A stretch of 64,000 bases of DNA from Actinophytocola sp044466355 (GCF_044466355.1 NZ_JBITMQ010000001.1:868001-932000), one strand, 5' to 3'. Counted from the stretch's first letter, positions 32,917 to 42,387 are shown. The notes: generated from the sequence alone by a model not told the origin. A program made the numbers and translations.

Positions 32917-34476
32917 TCACCCGAGGCCGGTGAGGAACGTCTTCGTCACCGAGACCGCGGTCGTCGACGTGCCCGCGTCCTGGACGAGGACCGCGAACGC
33001 GAGGTCGTCGCGGTAGCCGGTGAACCAGCCGTGTTCGCTGCCGCTCGTCTCCGCGGTGCCGGTCTTGCCGTGGACCGCGCCGAGACCGGCCAGGTCGGTG
33101 GCCCGGCCCGTGGTCACCACCTCCCGCATCATGGTGCGCAGCGAGCCGATCACCGCCGCGGGCGGTGCGTCGTAGCCCGTCGTCACCTCGGTCGGACGGT
33201 TCGGCCACAGGCGCGGGGTCACGGGCCCGCCCCTGGCCACGGTGGCGCTCATCAACGCCACCCCGAACGGGCTCATCCGCACCTGGCCTTGGCCGATGCT
33301 GTTCTCCACCTGCTGCGTGGTGTCCGCGGCGGGTGGGACGGTGCCGACCTCCGTGGCGATGCCGGGGATGTCGAAGTCGGCGCTCGCGCCCAGCTGGTTC
33401 GCCGCGCGGACCAGTGCGTCCCCGGGCAGATCACCGGCCAGCACGGCGAACGACGTGTTGCACGACTGCGCGAACGCCGTGCGCAACGGCACGTCGCCCA
33501 GTGCGAAGTCGGCGTTGCGCACGGTCCGCTGGCCGATCGTGGCCGAGCCGGGGCACGGGACGACCGTGCCGACGTCGGCGGCGCCCGCCTCGATCAGCGC
33601 GGTCGCCGTGGCGATCTTGAACGTCGAGCCCGGCGGGAAGAGGCCCTGCAGTGCCTCCGTTCTGCCGCCTGCGGCGCTGTTCTGCGCCACCGCGAGGATG
33701 TCACCGGTCGACGGCTGGAGGGCCACGAGCACGGTCGGCAGCTGCTGGGCGTCCACCGCCGCCTGCGCCGCCCGCTGGACCGGTCGGCTCACCGTCGACT
33801 TCTGTGCCGGCGTCTTCGTGCCGTGCAGCACCGCGACGTCCGTGCCCGCGTCGTCGGTGAGCGCCACGTACCACGCGCCCTGCCCCGCGAGCCGGCCCAT
33901 GGCGGGCAGCAGGAGTGGTGCCGTCGCCGGTGCCGCCGCTGTCGTGCCGGTCGCGGTCCACTCGAGCAGCGGCTCGCCGTCGCGGTCGAGCACCGCCGGC
34001 CGACCGACCTGGTCGCGCAGCGACAGCGTGTGGCCCGCCGTCAGCTTCGGGTGCACCAGCGCCGGATCCCAGTGCACGCGCCAGGTCTCCTTCTCGACGA
34101 GGTGTAGCGCGCTCTCATAGGTCCACGTGCGTTCCGGGCCGAAGGTCCACGTCATCGTGAACGCCTGCGTGGACTCCGCGAGCGTGCCGCGGCTCGCGGT
34201 CGCCGACGTCGGCGCCAGCGACCGCCACAGCTCGGTGAGCTGCGCGGTCGCGTCGTCCGGGGCGTCGGTCAGCGCGCCGGCCGCGGCCGCGTCCCCGGAC
34301 GAGAACGCCGTCAGGAACTCGGCGCTCACGTCGGCCGCGGTCGGGGGTGGTGCCTCGGCGGCCTGCGCGTCGCCCGCCGGCGCGTCGTCGGGCAGCAGTT
34401 GCATGACACCCAGCGCGGTGATCACGACGACCAGCAGGACGCCCGCGGTGATGATCACGCCGTTGCGACGAGACAC
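32917..34476 (-). CDS. Penicillin-binding protein (class B-like transpeptidase) with NTF2-like N-domain
   Basis: 519 residues: an N-terminal membrane anchor (about 7-27), an NTF2/MecA-N-like domain, a dimerisation-type region and a C-terminal penicillin-binding transpeptidase domain. The three active-site motifs are present: STFK (in FPPGSTFKI), SCN (in AQSCNTSF) and KTG (in HGKTGTAE). It crosslinks peptidoglycan outside the membrane. The GTG start is preceded by GGGGG. Such MecA-N-like PBPs are common paralogues in actinomycetes, outside the dcw cluster, sometimes with lower beta-lactam affinity. Confidence 0.92.
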   Translation of the reverse strand: MSRRNGVIITAGVLLVVVITALGVMQLLPDDAPAGDAQAAEAPPPTAADVSAEFLTAFSSGDAAAAGALTDAPDDATAQLTELWRSLAPTSATASRGTLAESTQAFTMTWTFGPERTWTYESALHLVEKETWRVHWDPALVHPKLTAGHTLSLRDQVGRPAVLDRDGEPLLEWTATGTTAAAPATAPLLLPAMGRLAGQGAWYVALTDDAGTDVAVLHGTKTPAQKSTVSRPVQRAAQAAVDAQQLPTVLVALQPSTGDILAVAQNSAAGGRTEALQGLFPPGSTFKIATATALIEAGAADVGTVVPCPGSATIGQRTVRNADFALGDVPLRTAFAQSCNTSFAVLAGDLPGDALVRAANQLGASADFDIPGIATEVGTVPPAADTTQQVENSIGQGQVRMSPFGVALMSATVARGGPVTPRLWPNRPTEVTTGYDAPPAAVIGSLRTMMREVVTTGRATDLAGLGAVHGKTGTAETSGSEHGWFTGYRDDLAFAVLVQDAGTSTTAVSVTKTFLTGLG

Positions 34477-34591
34477 GTAGCCCCCAGGATCTCGCCCCGA
34501 CCCTGTCGTGACAGTACCGTGGCGTGTCGAGATCCGGTCGCTGGTTCCGACTCTCGGTCGACAGGAAACTCCCGACTACGAGGAGAAAAAC

Positions 34592-35392
34592 GTGCCGAAG
34601 ACCATCGCCGTGCCGGGTGCCCGGCTCACCTACGACGTCACGGGCTCCGGTCCGGTGCTCTTCCTGGTGGGCACCCCGATGGGCGCGACCGGCTTCGCCG
34701 CGCTGGTGCCGCACCTGGCGGAGGACTTCACGGTGGTGACGTTCGACCCGCGCGGCATCGCGCGCAGCACCGCCGACGACCCCACCAGGCAGGTCCACCC
34801 GGAGGACACGGCCGACGACCTGGCCGCGGTGCTCGCCGAGGTCACCGACGAGCCGGCCTACGTGCTGGGCAGCAGCGGCGGCGCGATCGGCACTCTCGCG
34901 CTCGTCCTGCGCCACCCGGACCGCGTGCACACGGCGGTCGTGCACGAGCCACCGCTGTCGGTCCTGTTGCCGGACGCCGAGGAGATCCGTGCCACCACGC
35001 ACGAGATCGTCGACACGCTGCACACGGCGGGGTGGCAGCCCGCCATGGGCCGGTTCTTCGACCTCACCGGCGTGCTCACGTCCATGTCGGTGAACGACCA
35101 GCCGCCGCCCGCGCCGAGCGAGGAGATGGCCCGCGGCACGGAGTACTTCATCGCGAACTACCTGCGCACGGTGGCGCTGTGGGCGCCGGACCTCGAGGCG
35201 CTGCGGGCCGCGCGGCCACGCGTCGTCGTCGCGGCGGGCCGGACGTCGACCGGTCAGCTCGCGAACCGCACCGCTGTCGCGCTGGCGGCGGCGCTGGGCA
35301 CGGATCTCGCCTTGTTCTCCGGTGACCACGGTGGTTTCTCGGGCGAACCGAAGGCTTTCGCCGCGGAACTGCGCGCGGCACTGGCCGGCTGA
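34592..35392 (+). CDS. Alpha/beta hydrolase
   Basis: The 266-residue product has the alpha/beta hydrolase order: oxyanion region LVGTPMGATGF, DPRGIARS, nucleophile elbow GSSGGAIG (Ser at the centre) and a late SGDHGGF histidine. The elbow G-S-S-G-G and the DPRGIARST stretch resemble a group of actinomycete hydrolases of unknown substrate. GAGGAG before the GTG at 34592 fixes the start; the frame upstream to 34508 is noncoding. Confidence 0.85.
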   Translation: MPKTIAVPGARLTYDVTGSGPVLFLVGTPMGATGFAALVPHLAEDFTVVTFDPRGIARSTADDPTRQVHPEDTADDLAAVLAEVTDEPAYVLGSSGGAIGTLALVLRHPDRVHTAVVHEPPLSVLLPDAEEIRATTHEIVDTLHTAGWQPAMGRFFDLTGVLTSMSVNDQPPPAPSEEMARGTEYFIANYLRTVALWAPDLEALRAARPRVVVAAGRTSTGQLANRTAVALAAALGTDLALFSGDHGGFSGEPKAFAAELRAALAG

Positions 35393-35444
35393 CCGCCCAC
35401 GCCGAGGCGGCCACCCACGACCGTCCGGGATCGGGACCCGGGGC

Positions 35445-35804
35445 TCAGCGGTCGACGCTCGACGACAGGCGCCGCACCCGCCGCGGAGTGGTGTGCGGCG
35501 CCTGCTGGTCCGGATCGGGAAGGGCGAGCAGCGCGTCGATCACCTCGTAGGCGCTGCCCCTGGTGTGCCAGAGAACCGTCTCCGCGAGCATGATGTTCGG
35601 TTCGCTGTCGGGCAGGCGGGTGGCGGTGGCCTCGTCCTCTCCGTACAGCTCGAAGACGTCGATGACGCCGTCGTGGACACGCACGCCCACGAGCGCCTCG
35701 ATCGAGCCGTCGGCCGCCTGGTCGGTGGCGAACTCGAAGTGCAGCGCGCGCATGGCCTGGAGCCGGGCGCTGATGTCCTCGGAGGTCCCGTCTCGTTCGG
35801 CCAT
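35445..35804 (-). CDS. Small protein of unknown function
   Basis: No family recognised. The 119-residue protein begins MAERDGTSEDISARLQAM, has an alpha/beta centre (LHFEFATDQAADGSIEALVGVRVHDGVIDVFELYGEDEA in several segments) and ends with an Arg-rich tail. The centre has good coding bias and could be a small ligand-binding or regulatory fold. ATG 35804 begins the protein-like part. 244 bases of noncoding DNA to 36048 separate it from the divergent subtilase and hold both promoters. Confidence 0.6.
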   Translation of the reverse strand: MAERDGTSEDISARLQAMRALHFEFATDQAADGSIEALVGVRVHDGVIDVFELYGEDEATATRLPDSEPNIMLAETVLWHTRGSAYEVIDALLALPDPDQQAPHTTPRRVRRLSSSVDR

Positions 35805-36048
35805 CTCGATCTGCCCCCACCCGGGATGCGGTCGCGGCGGGCGAGGGCGGGGACTCGGCCTTCCCGACGCTGTGTGAAAAGACACCGTACCGGATGTGTG
35901 CACTGTATGCAGCGCCCTGTGCCGCTTCTGTCGCGCGAAAGTCCGCCCCTCGCGGAGGACGGTCGATTGGATCTTTCTCCGCCGGAGCCGTCACCTGATC
36001 GACGGTCCCTCGTTAGGGGTATGACTGTCGCCGCAGGCTGGAGGGCTG

Positions 36049-37530
36049 ATGAACCGTCGTACCTGGCGTGTCTCCGCACGCGGGCTGGTCGCGGCGGTCG
36101 CCGCGGCGCTCCTCGTTCCCCTGGTGCCGTCCGCCGCCGCGGCGCCGTCCGTGCTCGCGCCGCTGTCGTCGTCGCTGTCCGCGACGCTCGGCGCGGCGGC
36201 CGACGCGCTGCCCGTGACCGTCCTCGTGCACGGCACGAACCTCGCCGCCGCGGACGCGGCCGTCACCGGGGCCGGTCTGACGAAGATCACGAGCTTCCGG
36301 CGCGTCGGGGTGGTCGCCGCGCACGGCACCGCCGCCGAGGTCCGCGCCGTCCGCGCGCTGCCGGGCGTGACCTACGTCGAGGGCAACGACCCGATCCGGT
36401 TCTTCGCCACCTCCGGCACCGCCGCCACCCGCAGCCGCCTCGCCCAGCAGACACTCGTGGGCGCGAACGGAGCGAAGCTCGACGGCACCGGTGTGTCCGT
36501 CGCCGTGATCGACAGCGGCATCGACCCGACCCACCCCGCCTTCCGGGGTGCCGACGGCAAGACCCGCGTGGTCCGCAGCCTCAAGGGCGTGTGCCTCACC
36601 GAGACGATGGTGAACTGCCTGGTCGACGTGCCGACGTCGGTCGACACCGACCTGCTCGCGGTGGGCGGCCACGGCACCCACGTGAACGGGATCGCCGCGG
36701 GCACCCCGTACACGCTGGGCAACGGCTCGGTCGTCGGTGGCTCGGCGCCCGGCGCGAAGATCGTGTCCCTGTCGGTCGGCGCGGCGATCGTGATCCTCGG
36801 TGCGGACGCGGCGCTGAACTGGGTGCTGGAGAACCACGAGGCGCCCTGCGGCGCGGGTGTGCCCGCCGCGACCTGCCCGCCCATCAAGGTGATCAACAAC
36901 TCGTACGGGCCCTCCGGCGGCGGCGAGTTCGACCCGAACTCGGCGACCGTGAAGATCCAGCGGCAGCTCGCGGCCGAGGGCGTGGTCACGGTGTGGGCCA
37001 ACGGGAACGACGGCGGCGACGGCTCGGAGAACCTGTCCAACCCGCCCGGTACCGACCCGACCCCCGGCATCCTGTCCGTCGCCTCGTACCACGACCTGGG
37101 CACCGGCACCCGCGACGGCGCCGTCTCGGACTTCTCCTCCCGCGGTGCCGCCGCCGACCAGGGCACGTGGCCGGACATCTCGGCGCCGGGCGAGAACATC
37201 CTGTCCGCGTGCCGGCTGTACCTGCCGATCTGTGCCACCGGCCTGCAGCCCGTGAACGGCCCCGGCGTGCTGGACGTCGGCACCTACAACGTCATCAGCG
37301 GCACGTCGATGGCCGCGCCGCAGATCACCGGCATCGTGGCGCAGCTGTTCCAGGGCGCGCCCGGCGCGAGCCCCGGCGACATCGAGCACGCGCTGAAGTC
37401 GACGGCGTACCGGTTCGCGGCGGGCGCCGCATACCAGCAGGCCGGTCCGTACCTGTCGAGCTACGACAAGGGCACGGGCCTGGTCGACACCGTGGCGGCG
37501 GCGACCGCCCTTGGTGCGCGCCCGGCCTGA
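36049..37530 (+). CDS. Secreted subtilisin-like serine protease (S8)
   Basis: A 493-residue exported precursor: signal sequence with AAAA cleavage region near 32, an I9-type propeptide (about 45-110, ending TYVEGNDP), then the subtilase domain. Triad motifs are VIDSGIDPTHP (Asp), VGGHGTHVNGIAAG (His) and SGTSMAAPQITG (Ser), with INNSYG for the oxyanion asparagine region. It probably acts as an extracellular scavenging protease together with the streptogrisin-like enzyme. No C-terminal extra domain. Confidence 0.93.
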   Translation: MNRRTWRVSARGLVAAVAAALLVPLVPSAAAAPSVLAPLSSSLSATLGAAADALPVTVLVHGTNLAAADAAVTGAGLTKITSFRRVGVVAAHGTAAEVRAVRALPGVTYVEGNDPIRFFATSGTAATRSRLAQQTLVGANGAKLDGTGVSVAVIDSGIDPTHPAFRGADGKTRVVRSLKGVCLTETMVNCLVDVPTSVDTDLLAVGGHGTHVNGIAAGTPYTLGNGSVVGGSAPGAKIVSLSVGAAIVILGADAALNWVLENHEAPCGAGVPAATCPPIKVINNSYGPSGGGEFDPNSATVKIQRQLAAEGVVTVWANGNDGGDGSENLSNPPGTDPTPGILSVASYHDLGTGTRDGAVSDFSSRGAAADQGTWPDISAPGENILSACRLYLPICATGLQPVNGPGVLDVGTYNVISGTSMAAPQITGIVAQLFQGAPGASPGDIEHALKSTAYRFAAGAAYQQAGPYLSSYDKGTGLVDTVAAATALGARPA

Positions 37531-37531
37531 C

Positions 37532-38371
37532 TCACGCCAGGAAACCGGTGATCGACGAGGCGAACCACGCCGGGTCGTCGAGCCACGGGAAGTGCCCGCC
37601 GCCGGGCTGCACGACCAGTTCGGCGGCGGGGAACAACGCGGCGTAGACGGCCGCGCACTTCGGCGGCAGCCCGACGTCGTACCCACCCGCGACCAGCAAC
37701 GTCGGCGCGGTCAGCCGGGTGAGCGCGGCGCGGGTCGCCGCCGGGTCCAGCGCGTCGCCCGAGTAGTACCCGGCCGCGGCCTCCGCGTTGACCTCGTCGG
37801 CCTCCCGTGCGGCGAAGGCCTGCCGGTCGGCGTCCCAGCGTCCGTGGGAGAACGGCGCGATCGCGGAGAAGTTCGCGTCCGAGAACTCCCCGGCCCAGAT
37901 CCGTTCGAACGCCGCGAACGCGTCCGGGAACCACGGCTCGCCGCGGCGCGGCTCGGCGACCGCCCTGCGGTCCGCGTCGGCGATCTCGACGCCCACCGGC
38001 CGGGGGCTGGGGCAGACGAGCACGAGCCGCCCGACGCGCTCGGGGTGGCGGGCGGCGTAGAGCACCGCGAGCGAGCCGCCCGCGGAGTGCCCGAGCAGGT
38101 CGATCCGCGGCAGGCCGAGGTGTGCGCGCAGGGCCTCCACGTCGTCGACGAGGCGGTCGCACCGGTAGGTCGCCGGGTCCGCCGGGGTGGCCGAGTCGCC
38201 GGTGCCGCGCAGGTCGAGGCGCACCAGCTCGCGGTGGCCGGTCAGCCCGCCGAGGTCGCCGAGGTACGTGGACGCCTGCATCGGCCCGCCCGGCAGGCAG
38301 ATCAGCGGGTCGCCCGTGCCGGAGCGGTGCGCGGCGAGCCGGGTGCCGTCCGGGGCGTCGAAGGTGATCAC
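37532..38371 (-). CDS. Alpha/beta hydrolase (proline-iminopeptidase-like)
   Basis: 279 residues with the classic layout: CLPGGPMQASTYLGDL (HGGPG-like oxyanion motif), RLDLRGTGDS, nucleophile elbow GHSAGGSL, the aspartate region AGGYDVGLPP, and the histidine in GGGHFPWLDD. The CLPGGPMQ and GTGDS forms are typical of proline iminopeptidase-type enzymes and related amidases. The GTG start follows a TATGCT -10-like element by 6 bases (38378-38383 on the plus strand), so the mRNA is probably leaderless. Confidence 0.87.
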   Translation of the reverse strand: MITFDAPDGTRLAAHRSGTGDPLICLPGGPMQASTYLGDLGGLTGHRELVRLDLRGTGDSATPADPATYRCDRLVDDVEALRAHLGLPRIDLLGHSAGGSLAVLYAARHPERVGRLVLVCPSPRPVGVEIADADRRAVAEPRRGEPWFPDAFAAFERIWAGEFSDANFSAIAPFSHGRWDADRQAFAAREADEVNAEAAAGYYSGDALDPAATRAALTRLTAPTLLVAGGYDVGLPPKCAAVYAALFPAAELVVQPGGGHFPWLDDPAWFASSITGFLA

Positions 38372-38435
38372 CGGCGAAGCATAGGCATTACGGTGTTCGT
38401 CGCACGTTCACCGGGCTGGTTCGCAGGACACGAAC

Positions 38436-38463
38436 GGCCCGGCCGGCGTCGGCCGACCGGGCC
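38436..38463. terminator. Hairpin downstream of the small helical-protein gene
   Basis: GGCCCGG (38436-38442) pairs with CCGGGCC (38457-38463) with an inner CCGGC/GCCG-like extension. It follows the stop of the minus-strand 78-residue gene and is the likely end of the operon starting near 39947. Confidence 0.5.
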
Positions 38464-38479
38464 TGCTGTTCATGTCGCG

Positions 38480-38716
38480 TCAGTTGGCGGCGAGACGGCG
38501 GGCGAGCATGTCCTTGCCCTGCTCGGCGCCCTTGCGGCTCTCACCCTGTGCGCGGCGGAAGAAATCGGCCAGTTCGCTGTCGCCGGCGCGCTCCGCGTCC
38601 TGGATGTAGGTCTCCAGTCGAAGGGCGTTGGACAGGCAGGCTTCCACGAACCAGATGATGTTGTAGTCCTTGTCCTGCGTGCCGGTCACGTTGCCGGTCT
38701 CGGCAGTGGTGGACAT
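38480..38716 (-). CDS. Small helical (ferritin-like?) protein
   Basis: 78 residues, mostly helix: DYNIIWFVEACLSNALRLETYI and AERAGDSELADFFRRAQGESRKGAEQGKDML. The ExxYxxxAExAGDxELAxFF pattern is seen in ferritin-like bundles that sense or bind metals, but no full metal set is present. Strong GAAGGAGG site before the ATG at 38716. Function unknown; it is downstream of the DUF6766-type membrane protein and may be co-transcribed. Confidence 0.65.
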   Translation of the reverse strand: MSTTAETGNVTGTQDKDYNIIWFVEACLSNALRLETYIQDAERAGDSELADFFRRAQGESRKGAEQGKDMLARRLAAN

Positions 38717-38782
38717 CGTGCCTCCTTCGAGACGCTCGGTTGCCTCTGCGACCCGGCTACCCACTTTCCCGCGAGTGATGCG

Positions 38783-39457
38783 TCAGCCGGTCTCGTCGGT
38801 GCTGACGTGCGGCGCGCCGACCGGCTTGGACTCCGGGGAACCGCGTTGCCGCAGGTAGATGCTCAGCACGGCCATCGACCCGATCGCGAGGAACTCCGAC
38901 TGCCAGTTCTGCAGGGTGCGGTTCCAGAACTCCGCGGACCCGAGGTACTCGGGCCAGCTGACGGTGTCCTGGTGCGCGGCGAGCTGGTCGGCGTTGTACA
39001 CCACCAGACCGGCGACCGACTGGGCCAGCCACGACAGCACGAAGATCGCGGCCATGACGAGCCCGAGCGAGTTGGAGAACACGGTGGTGCGCCAGCCACC
39101 CGTCCGCGCCCACTTCGGCGAGTCCTTTGTGGAGTGTTCGCCGAGGTGCTGCTGCTCGTCGGTCTCGCGTCCGATGCGGTCCGGCGGCTTGGACTCCGGC
39201 GACCCGCGCTGGATGAGCCACACGGTTGCCAGGATGAACAGGAAGAACTGCAGGTACTCCGACTGCCAGTTCTCCGCGACGTCGACGGCGAAGTCGCTGC
39301 CCGTCACGTACTGGGCGAGCGTCACGGTCGCACCGCCGTCGGCGATCTGGTTGTTGTTGTAGTCCGCGTGCCCCGAGATCGCCTGGCCGACGAGGGAACC
39401 GAGGAACAGCAACCCGAAGACGACGCCGAGACCGTTGTCGCGCAGTGTCTGCTTCAC
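38783..39457 (-). CDS. Internally duplicated membrane protein (DUF6766-like)
   Basis: The 224-residue protein is two copies of one unit. Each has a hydrophobic helix, a short extracytoplasmic loop, a WPEY/AQYV-type segment, ENWQSEYLQFF or QNWQSEFLAIG, another helix and the cytosolic signature LRQRGSPESKP or IQRGSPESKP. Four membrane helices result. I match it to the actinobacterial DUF6766 family; its role is unknown. The GTG start follows GGGGG and lies ten bases after a tiny membrane peptide gene, in one operon with a lipoprotein. Confidence 0.78.
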   Translation of the reverse strand: MKQTLRDNGLGVVFGLLFLGSLVGQAISGHADYNNNQIADGGATVTLAQYVTGSDFAVDVAENWQSEYLQFFLFILATVWLIQRGSPESKPPDRIGRETDEQQHLGEHSTKDSPKWARTGGWRTTVFSNSLGLVMAAIFVLSWLAQSVAGLVVYNADQLAAHQDTVSWPEYLGSAEFWNRTLQNWQSEFLAIGSMAVLSIYLRQRGSPESKPVGAPHVSTDETG

Positions 39458-39466
39458 CCAGTCCCC

Positions 39467-39553
39467 CTACATCCGCAGCAGTCCGATGACGATGAAGTAC
39501 GCCAGCCCGGCGAGCACGCCGCCGAGGTAGAGGACGAAGATCGGATGACGCAC
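39467..39553 (-). CDS. Possible 28-residue single-span membrane peptide
   Basis: Between the lipoprotein stop and the DUF6766-like start, a GTG-initiated ORF encodes VRHPIFVLYLGGVLAGLAYF followed by a hydrophobic end and RM. It is one complete membrane helix with a positive N-terminus. The GTG starts 2 bases after the upstream TGA, consistent with coupled translation. Too short for homology judgement. Confidence 0.45.
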   Translation of the reverse strand: MRHPIFVLYLGGVLAGLAYFIVIGLLRM

Positions 39554-39554
39554 G

Positions 39555-39947
39555 TCAACCACCCACCAGACAGTGGTAGGGCGCGTCCTCGTCCGGTCGG
39601 CAGCCGGCCGCGGACACCAGCCAGCCGGACTCGAACCTCGCCAGGAACAACGTCCCCGCCTCGGTGTCCACTTTGGCCCAGTCCGACCACGTGTCGGTGC
39701 GGGTGACCGAACCCGTCAGCTCTTCGGCGGGAAGCGCGGCCGGGCACGGGCCGTCCTCGGTCACGATGTCGTCCAGGGTGCGCGGGGTCAGCAACGCGCA
39801 GGCGGTCTCGGCGTCACCGTCCTGCGCGGCCTGGAGGAACCGGGTGGCCGCGTCCGCGGCGTCGCCGCGCTCGCTCTGCGACGCGCAGCCGGCCGTCGCG
39901 ATCGCAAACGCCACCGCGGCGCCCACCGTCCTCGGCCAGGCTCTCAC
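39555..39947 (-). CDS. Small lipoprotein
   Basis: A 130-residue exported protein with lipobox ATAGC (lipid-modified Cys near residue 21). The mature part, beginning ASQSERGDAADAATRFLQAAQDGDAETACALLTP, has the helix-rich start of NTF2/DUF4878-like lipoproteins, with two further cysteines (CALL and GPCP) and CRPDEDAPYHC near the end that may form disulfides. GTG 39947 starts the signal; the frame to 40031 upstream is not signal-like. First gene of a small membrane operon. Confidence 0.72.
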   Translation of the reverse strand: MRAWPRTVGAAVAFAIATAGCASQSERGDAADAATRFLQAAQDGDAETACALLTPRTLDDIVTEDGPCPAALPAEELTGSVTRTDTWSDWAKVDTEAGTLFLARFESGWLVSAAGCRPDEDAPYHCLVGG

Positions 39948-40059
39948 GAGCACCGGGGTTGCCAGAAGCGATGATCTCCAAACCTCGCCGGGCCGAGGCC
40001 GGTTTTCCCTGCCGAGCTGCCGGGTAGTCAACCGGGCAGTGCTGGTGAGAGGGGTGACG

Positions 40060-42387
40060 ATGCCGGACCGGATCGCCGACCCGTGGGGCCCCAGGACGCC
40101 CTACGGACCAGGGGAGCAGTGGCCGGTGCGAGTCGACTCGCACCTGGCGGACGGGCTGACCGAGGACGACGTCGACGCGTGGGTGCGCACCGCCGCGGTG
40201 CTGCACTCCAACGGGGACGGGCTGGACCTCGCGGTCAAGGACGGACGGCTCGCCGGGGTGCGTGGCCGCGCCGACGACCGGGTGAACCACGGCCGCGTCG
40301 ACCAGAAGGACCTGTACGGCTGGCAGGCGAACAACGCGGCCGACCGCCTCACCACCCCGCTGGTGCGCGACGGTGACCGGCTGGTCGAGGCCGGCTGGGA
40401 CGAGGCGATGCGCCGCGTCGTGGCACGCAGCAAGGCGCTGCTGGACGAGCAGGGGCCGAGCGCCATCGGCTTCTACACCAGCGGCCAGCTGTTCGCCGAG
40501 GAGTACTACACGCTCGCCGCGATCGCGCGGGGAGCCATCGGCACCAACCACGTCGACGGCAACACCCGCCTGTGCACGGCGACCGCCGCGGCCGCGTTGA
40601 AGGAGACCTTCGGCTGCGACGGCCAGCCCGCGTCCTACGCCGACGTCGACCACGCCGACGTGATCGCGTTGTTCGGGCACAACATGGCCGAGACGCAGTC
40701 GGTGCTGTGGGCGCGGGTGCTGGACCGGCTCGCCGGACCCGAACCGCCCGCGGTGCTGTGCGTCGACCCGCGCGAGACACCGGTGGCGCGGGCCGCGACT
40801 CTGCACCTCGCACCGCGGCCCGGCACGAACCTCGCGCTGATGAACGGCATCCTCCACGAGATCGTCGCCGACGACCGCGTGGACCACGACTTCGTCGAGA
40901 AGAACACCGTCGGCTACGCCGACCTCGCGAAGCTCGTCAAGGAGTACCCGCCCGAGCGGGTCGCGTCGATCTGCGGTGTGCCCGCCGACGAGATCCGCGC
41001 CGCAGCCCGCCTCCTCGGCGGCGCACGACGGCTGCTCTGCACGGTCCTGCAGGGCTTCTACCAGTCACACCAGGCGACCGCGGCCGCCGTCGCGGTGAAC
41101 AACCTGGTGCTGCTGCGCGGGATGCTCGGCAGGCCCGGCTGCGGTGTGCTGCAGATGAACGGGCAGCCGACCGCCGAGAACACCCGCGAGTGCGGCGCCG
41201 ACGGCGACCTCACCGGCTTCCGCAACTGGGGGAACGACGCGCACGTCGCCGAGCTGGCGAAGCTGTGGAACGTCGAGATGAGCACCATCCCGCACTACGC
41301 CCCGCCGACCCACCTCATGCAGATGCTGCGGTACGCGGAGAACGGCACGCTCCGCTTCCTGTGGATCTCCGCGACGAACCCGGCCGCCTCGCTGCCGGAA
41401 CTCGCGCGGGTGCGGTCGATCCTCGGCCAGGAGCGGCTGTTCGTGGTGGTGCAGGACGCGTTCCGCACCGAGACCGCCGAGTTCGCCGACGTGGTGCTGC
41501 CCGCGGCGATGTGGGGTGAGAAGACCGGGACGTTCACCAACGCCGACCGCACCGTGCACCTGTCGGAGAAGGCCGTCGACCCGCCCGGGCAGGCACGGCC
41601 GGACCTGGACATCCTCCTCGACTACGCCCGTCGCATGGGGTTCACCGACGTCGACGGCGCGCCGTTCCCGCCGTGGCACGACGCCGAGTCCGCGTTCGAG
41701 GCGTGGAAGGCCGCGTCGAAGGGCAGGCCGTGCGACTACAGCGGGCTGAGCTACGACAGACTCCGCGCGGTCAGCGGGATCCAGTGGCCGTGCGACGACG
41801 AGCACCCCGACGGCACCGAACGTCTGTACGCCGACGGCCGCTTCTTCGCCCACCCGGACTACTGCGAGAGCTACGGCCGGGACTTGGTCACCGGCGCGCC
41901 AACCGAACCGGACGCCTACCGCGCCGCGAACCCCGACGGGAAGGCGATGCTGAAGGCGGCCGAGTACCTGCCGTCGCACGAGGAACCGGACGACGAGTAC
42001 CCGTTCCGGCTCGTCACCGGCCGCGTGATCCACCACTTCCACACCCGCACCAAGACCGGCCGGGCACCCGAGCTGCGGGACGCGGCACCCGAGGTGTGGG
42101 TGGAGCTGTCGGCGGGGGACGCGGGACGGCTCGGCATCGCCGAGGGCGACTTCGCCGAGATCCGCACCGCGCGCGGGGTCGTGTACGCCCGCGCCCGCAT
42201 CGGCGGCATCCGCGACGGCGTGGTGTTCCTGCCGTTCCACTACGGCTACTGGGACACCGACGACCCGACGGGGGAGAAGGGGGAGCGGGCCGCGAACGAG
42301 CTGACCCGCACCGAGTGGGATCCCGCGTCCAAGCAGCCCCTGTTCAAGACCGCGGCGGCGGCCGTGACCCGCGGAGGACCACGATGA
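40060..42387 (+). CDS. Molybdopterin oxidoreductase (MopB) lacking the N-terminal [4Fe-4S] cysteines
   Basis: 775 residues with the bis-MGD oxidoreductase domains: GWQANNAADRLTTPLVR, FYTSGQLFAEEYY, NHVDGNTRLCTATA, cofactor stretches VIALFGHNMAETQ and VDPRETPVARAA, ADVVLPAAMWGEKTGTFTNADRTVH, and a C-terminal MoCo-binding barrel. Where formate/nitrate-type relatives have CVLCSNGC near 46-53, this reads AVLHSNGD, so all three cysteines are replaced (A46, H49, D53), and the later fourth-cysteine region reads VDQKDLY. Electrons must take another route. ATG 40060 is preferred (GAGAGGGG upstream); GTG 40054 is possible. Coupled to the next gene by ATGA. Confidence 0.85.
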   Translation: MPDRIADPWGPRTPYGPGEQWPVRVDSHLADGLTEDDVDAWVRTAAVLHSNGDGLDLAVKDGRLAGVRGRADDRVNHGRVDQKDLYGWQANNAADRLTTPLVRDGDRLVEAGWDEAMRRVVARSKALLDEQGPSAIGFYTSGQLFAEEYYTLAAIARGAIGTNHVDGNTRLCTATAAAALKETFGCDGQPASYADVDHADVIALFGHNMAETQSVLWARVLDRLAGPEPPAVLCVDPRETPVARAATLHLAPRPGTNLALMNGILHEIVADDRVDHDFVEKNTVGYADLAKLVKEYPPERVASICGVPADEIRAAARLLGGARRLLCTVLQGFYQSHQATAAAVAVNNLVLLRGMLGRPGCGVLQMNGQPTAENTRECGADGDLTGFRNWGNDAHVAELAKLWNVEMSTIPHYAPPTHLMQMLRYAENGTLRFLWISATNPAASLPELARVRSILGQERLFVVVQDAFRTETAEFADVVLPAAMWGEKTGTFTNADRTVHLSEKAVDPPGQARPDLDILLDYARRMGFTDVDGAPFPPWHDAESAFEAWKAASKGRPCDYSGLSYDRLRAVSGIQWPCDDEHPDGTERLYADGRFFAHPDYCESYGRDLVTGAPTEPDAYRAANPDGKAMLKAAEYLPSHEEPDDEYPFRLVTGRVIHHFHTRTKTGRAPELRDAAPEVWVELSAGDAGRLGIAEGDFAEIRTARGVVYARARIGGIRDGVVFLPFHYGYWDTDDPTGEKGERAANELTRTEWDPASKQPLFKTAAAAVTRGGPR

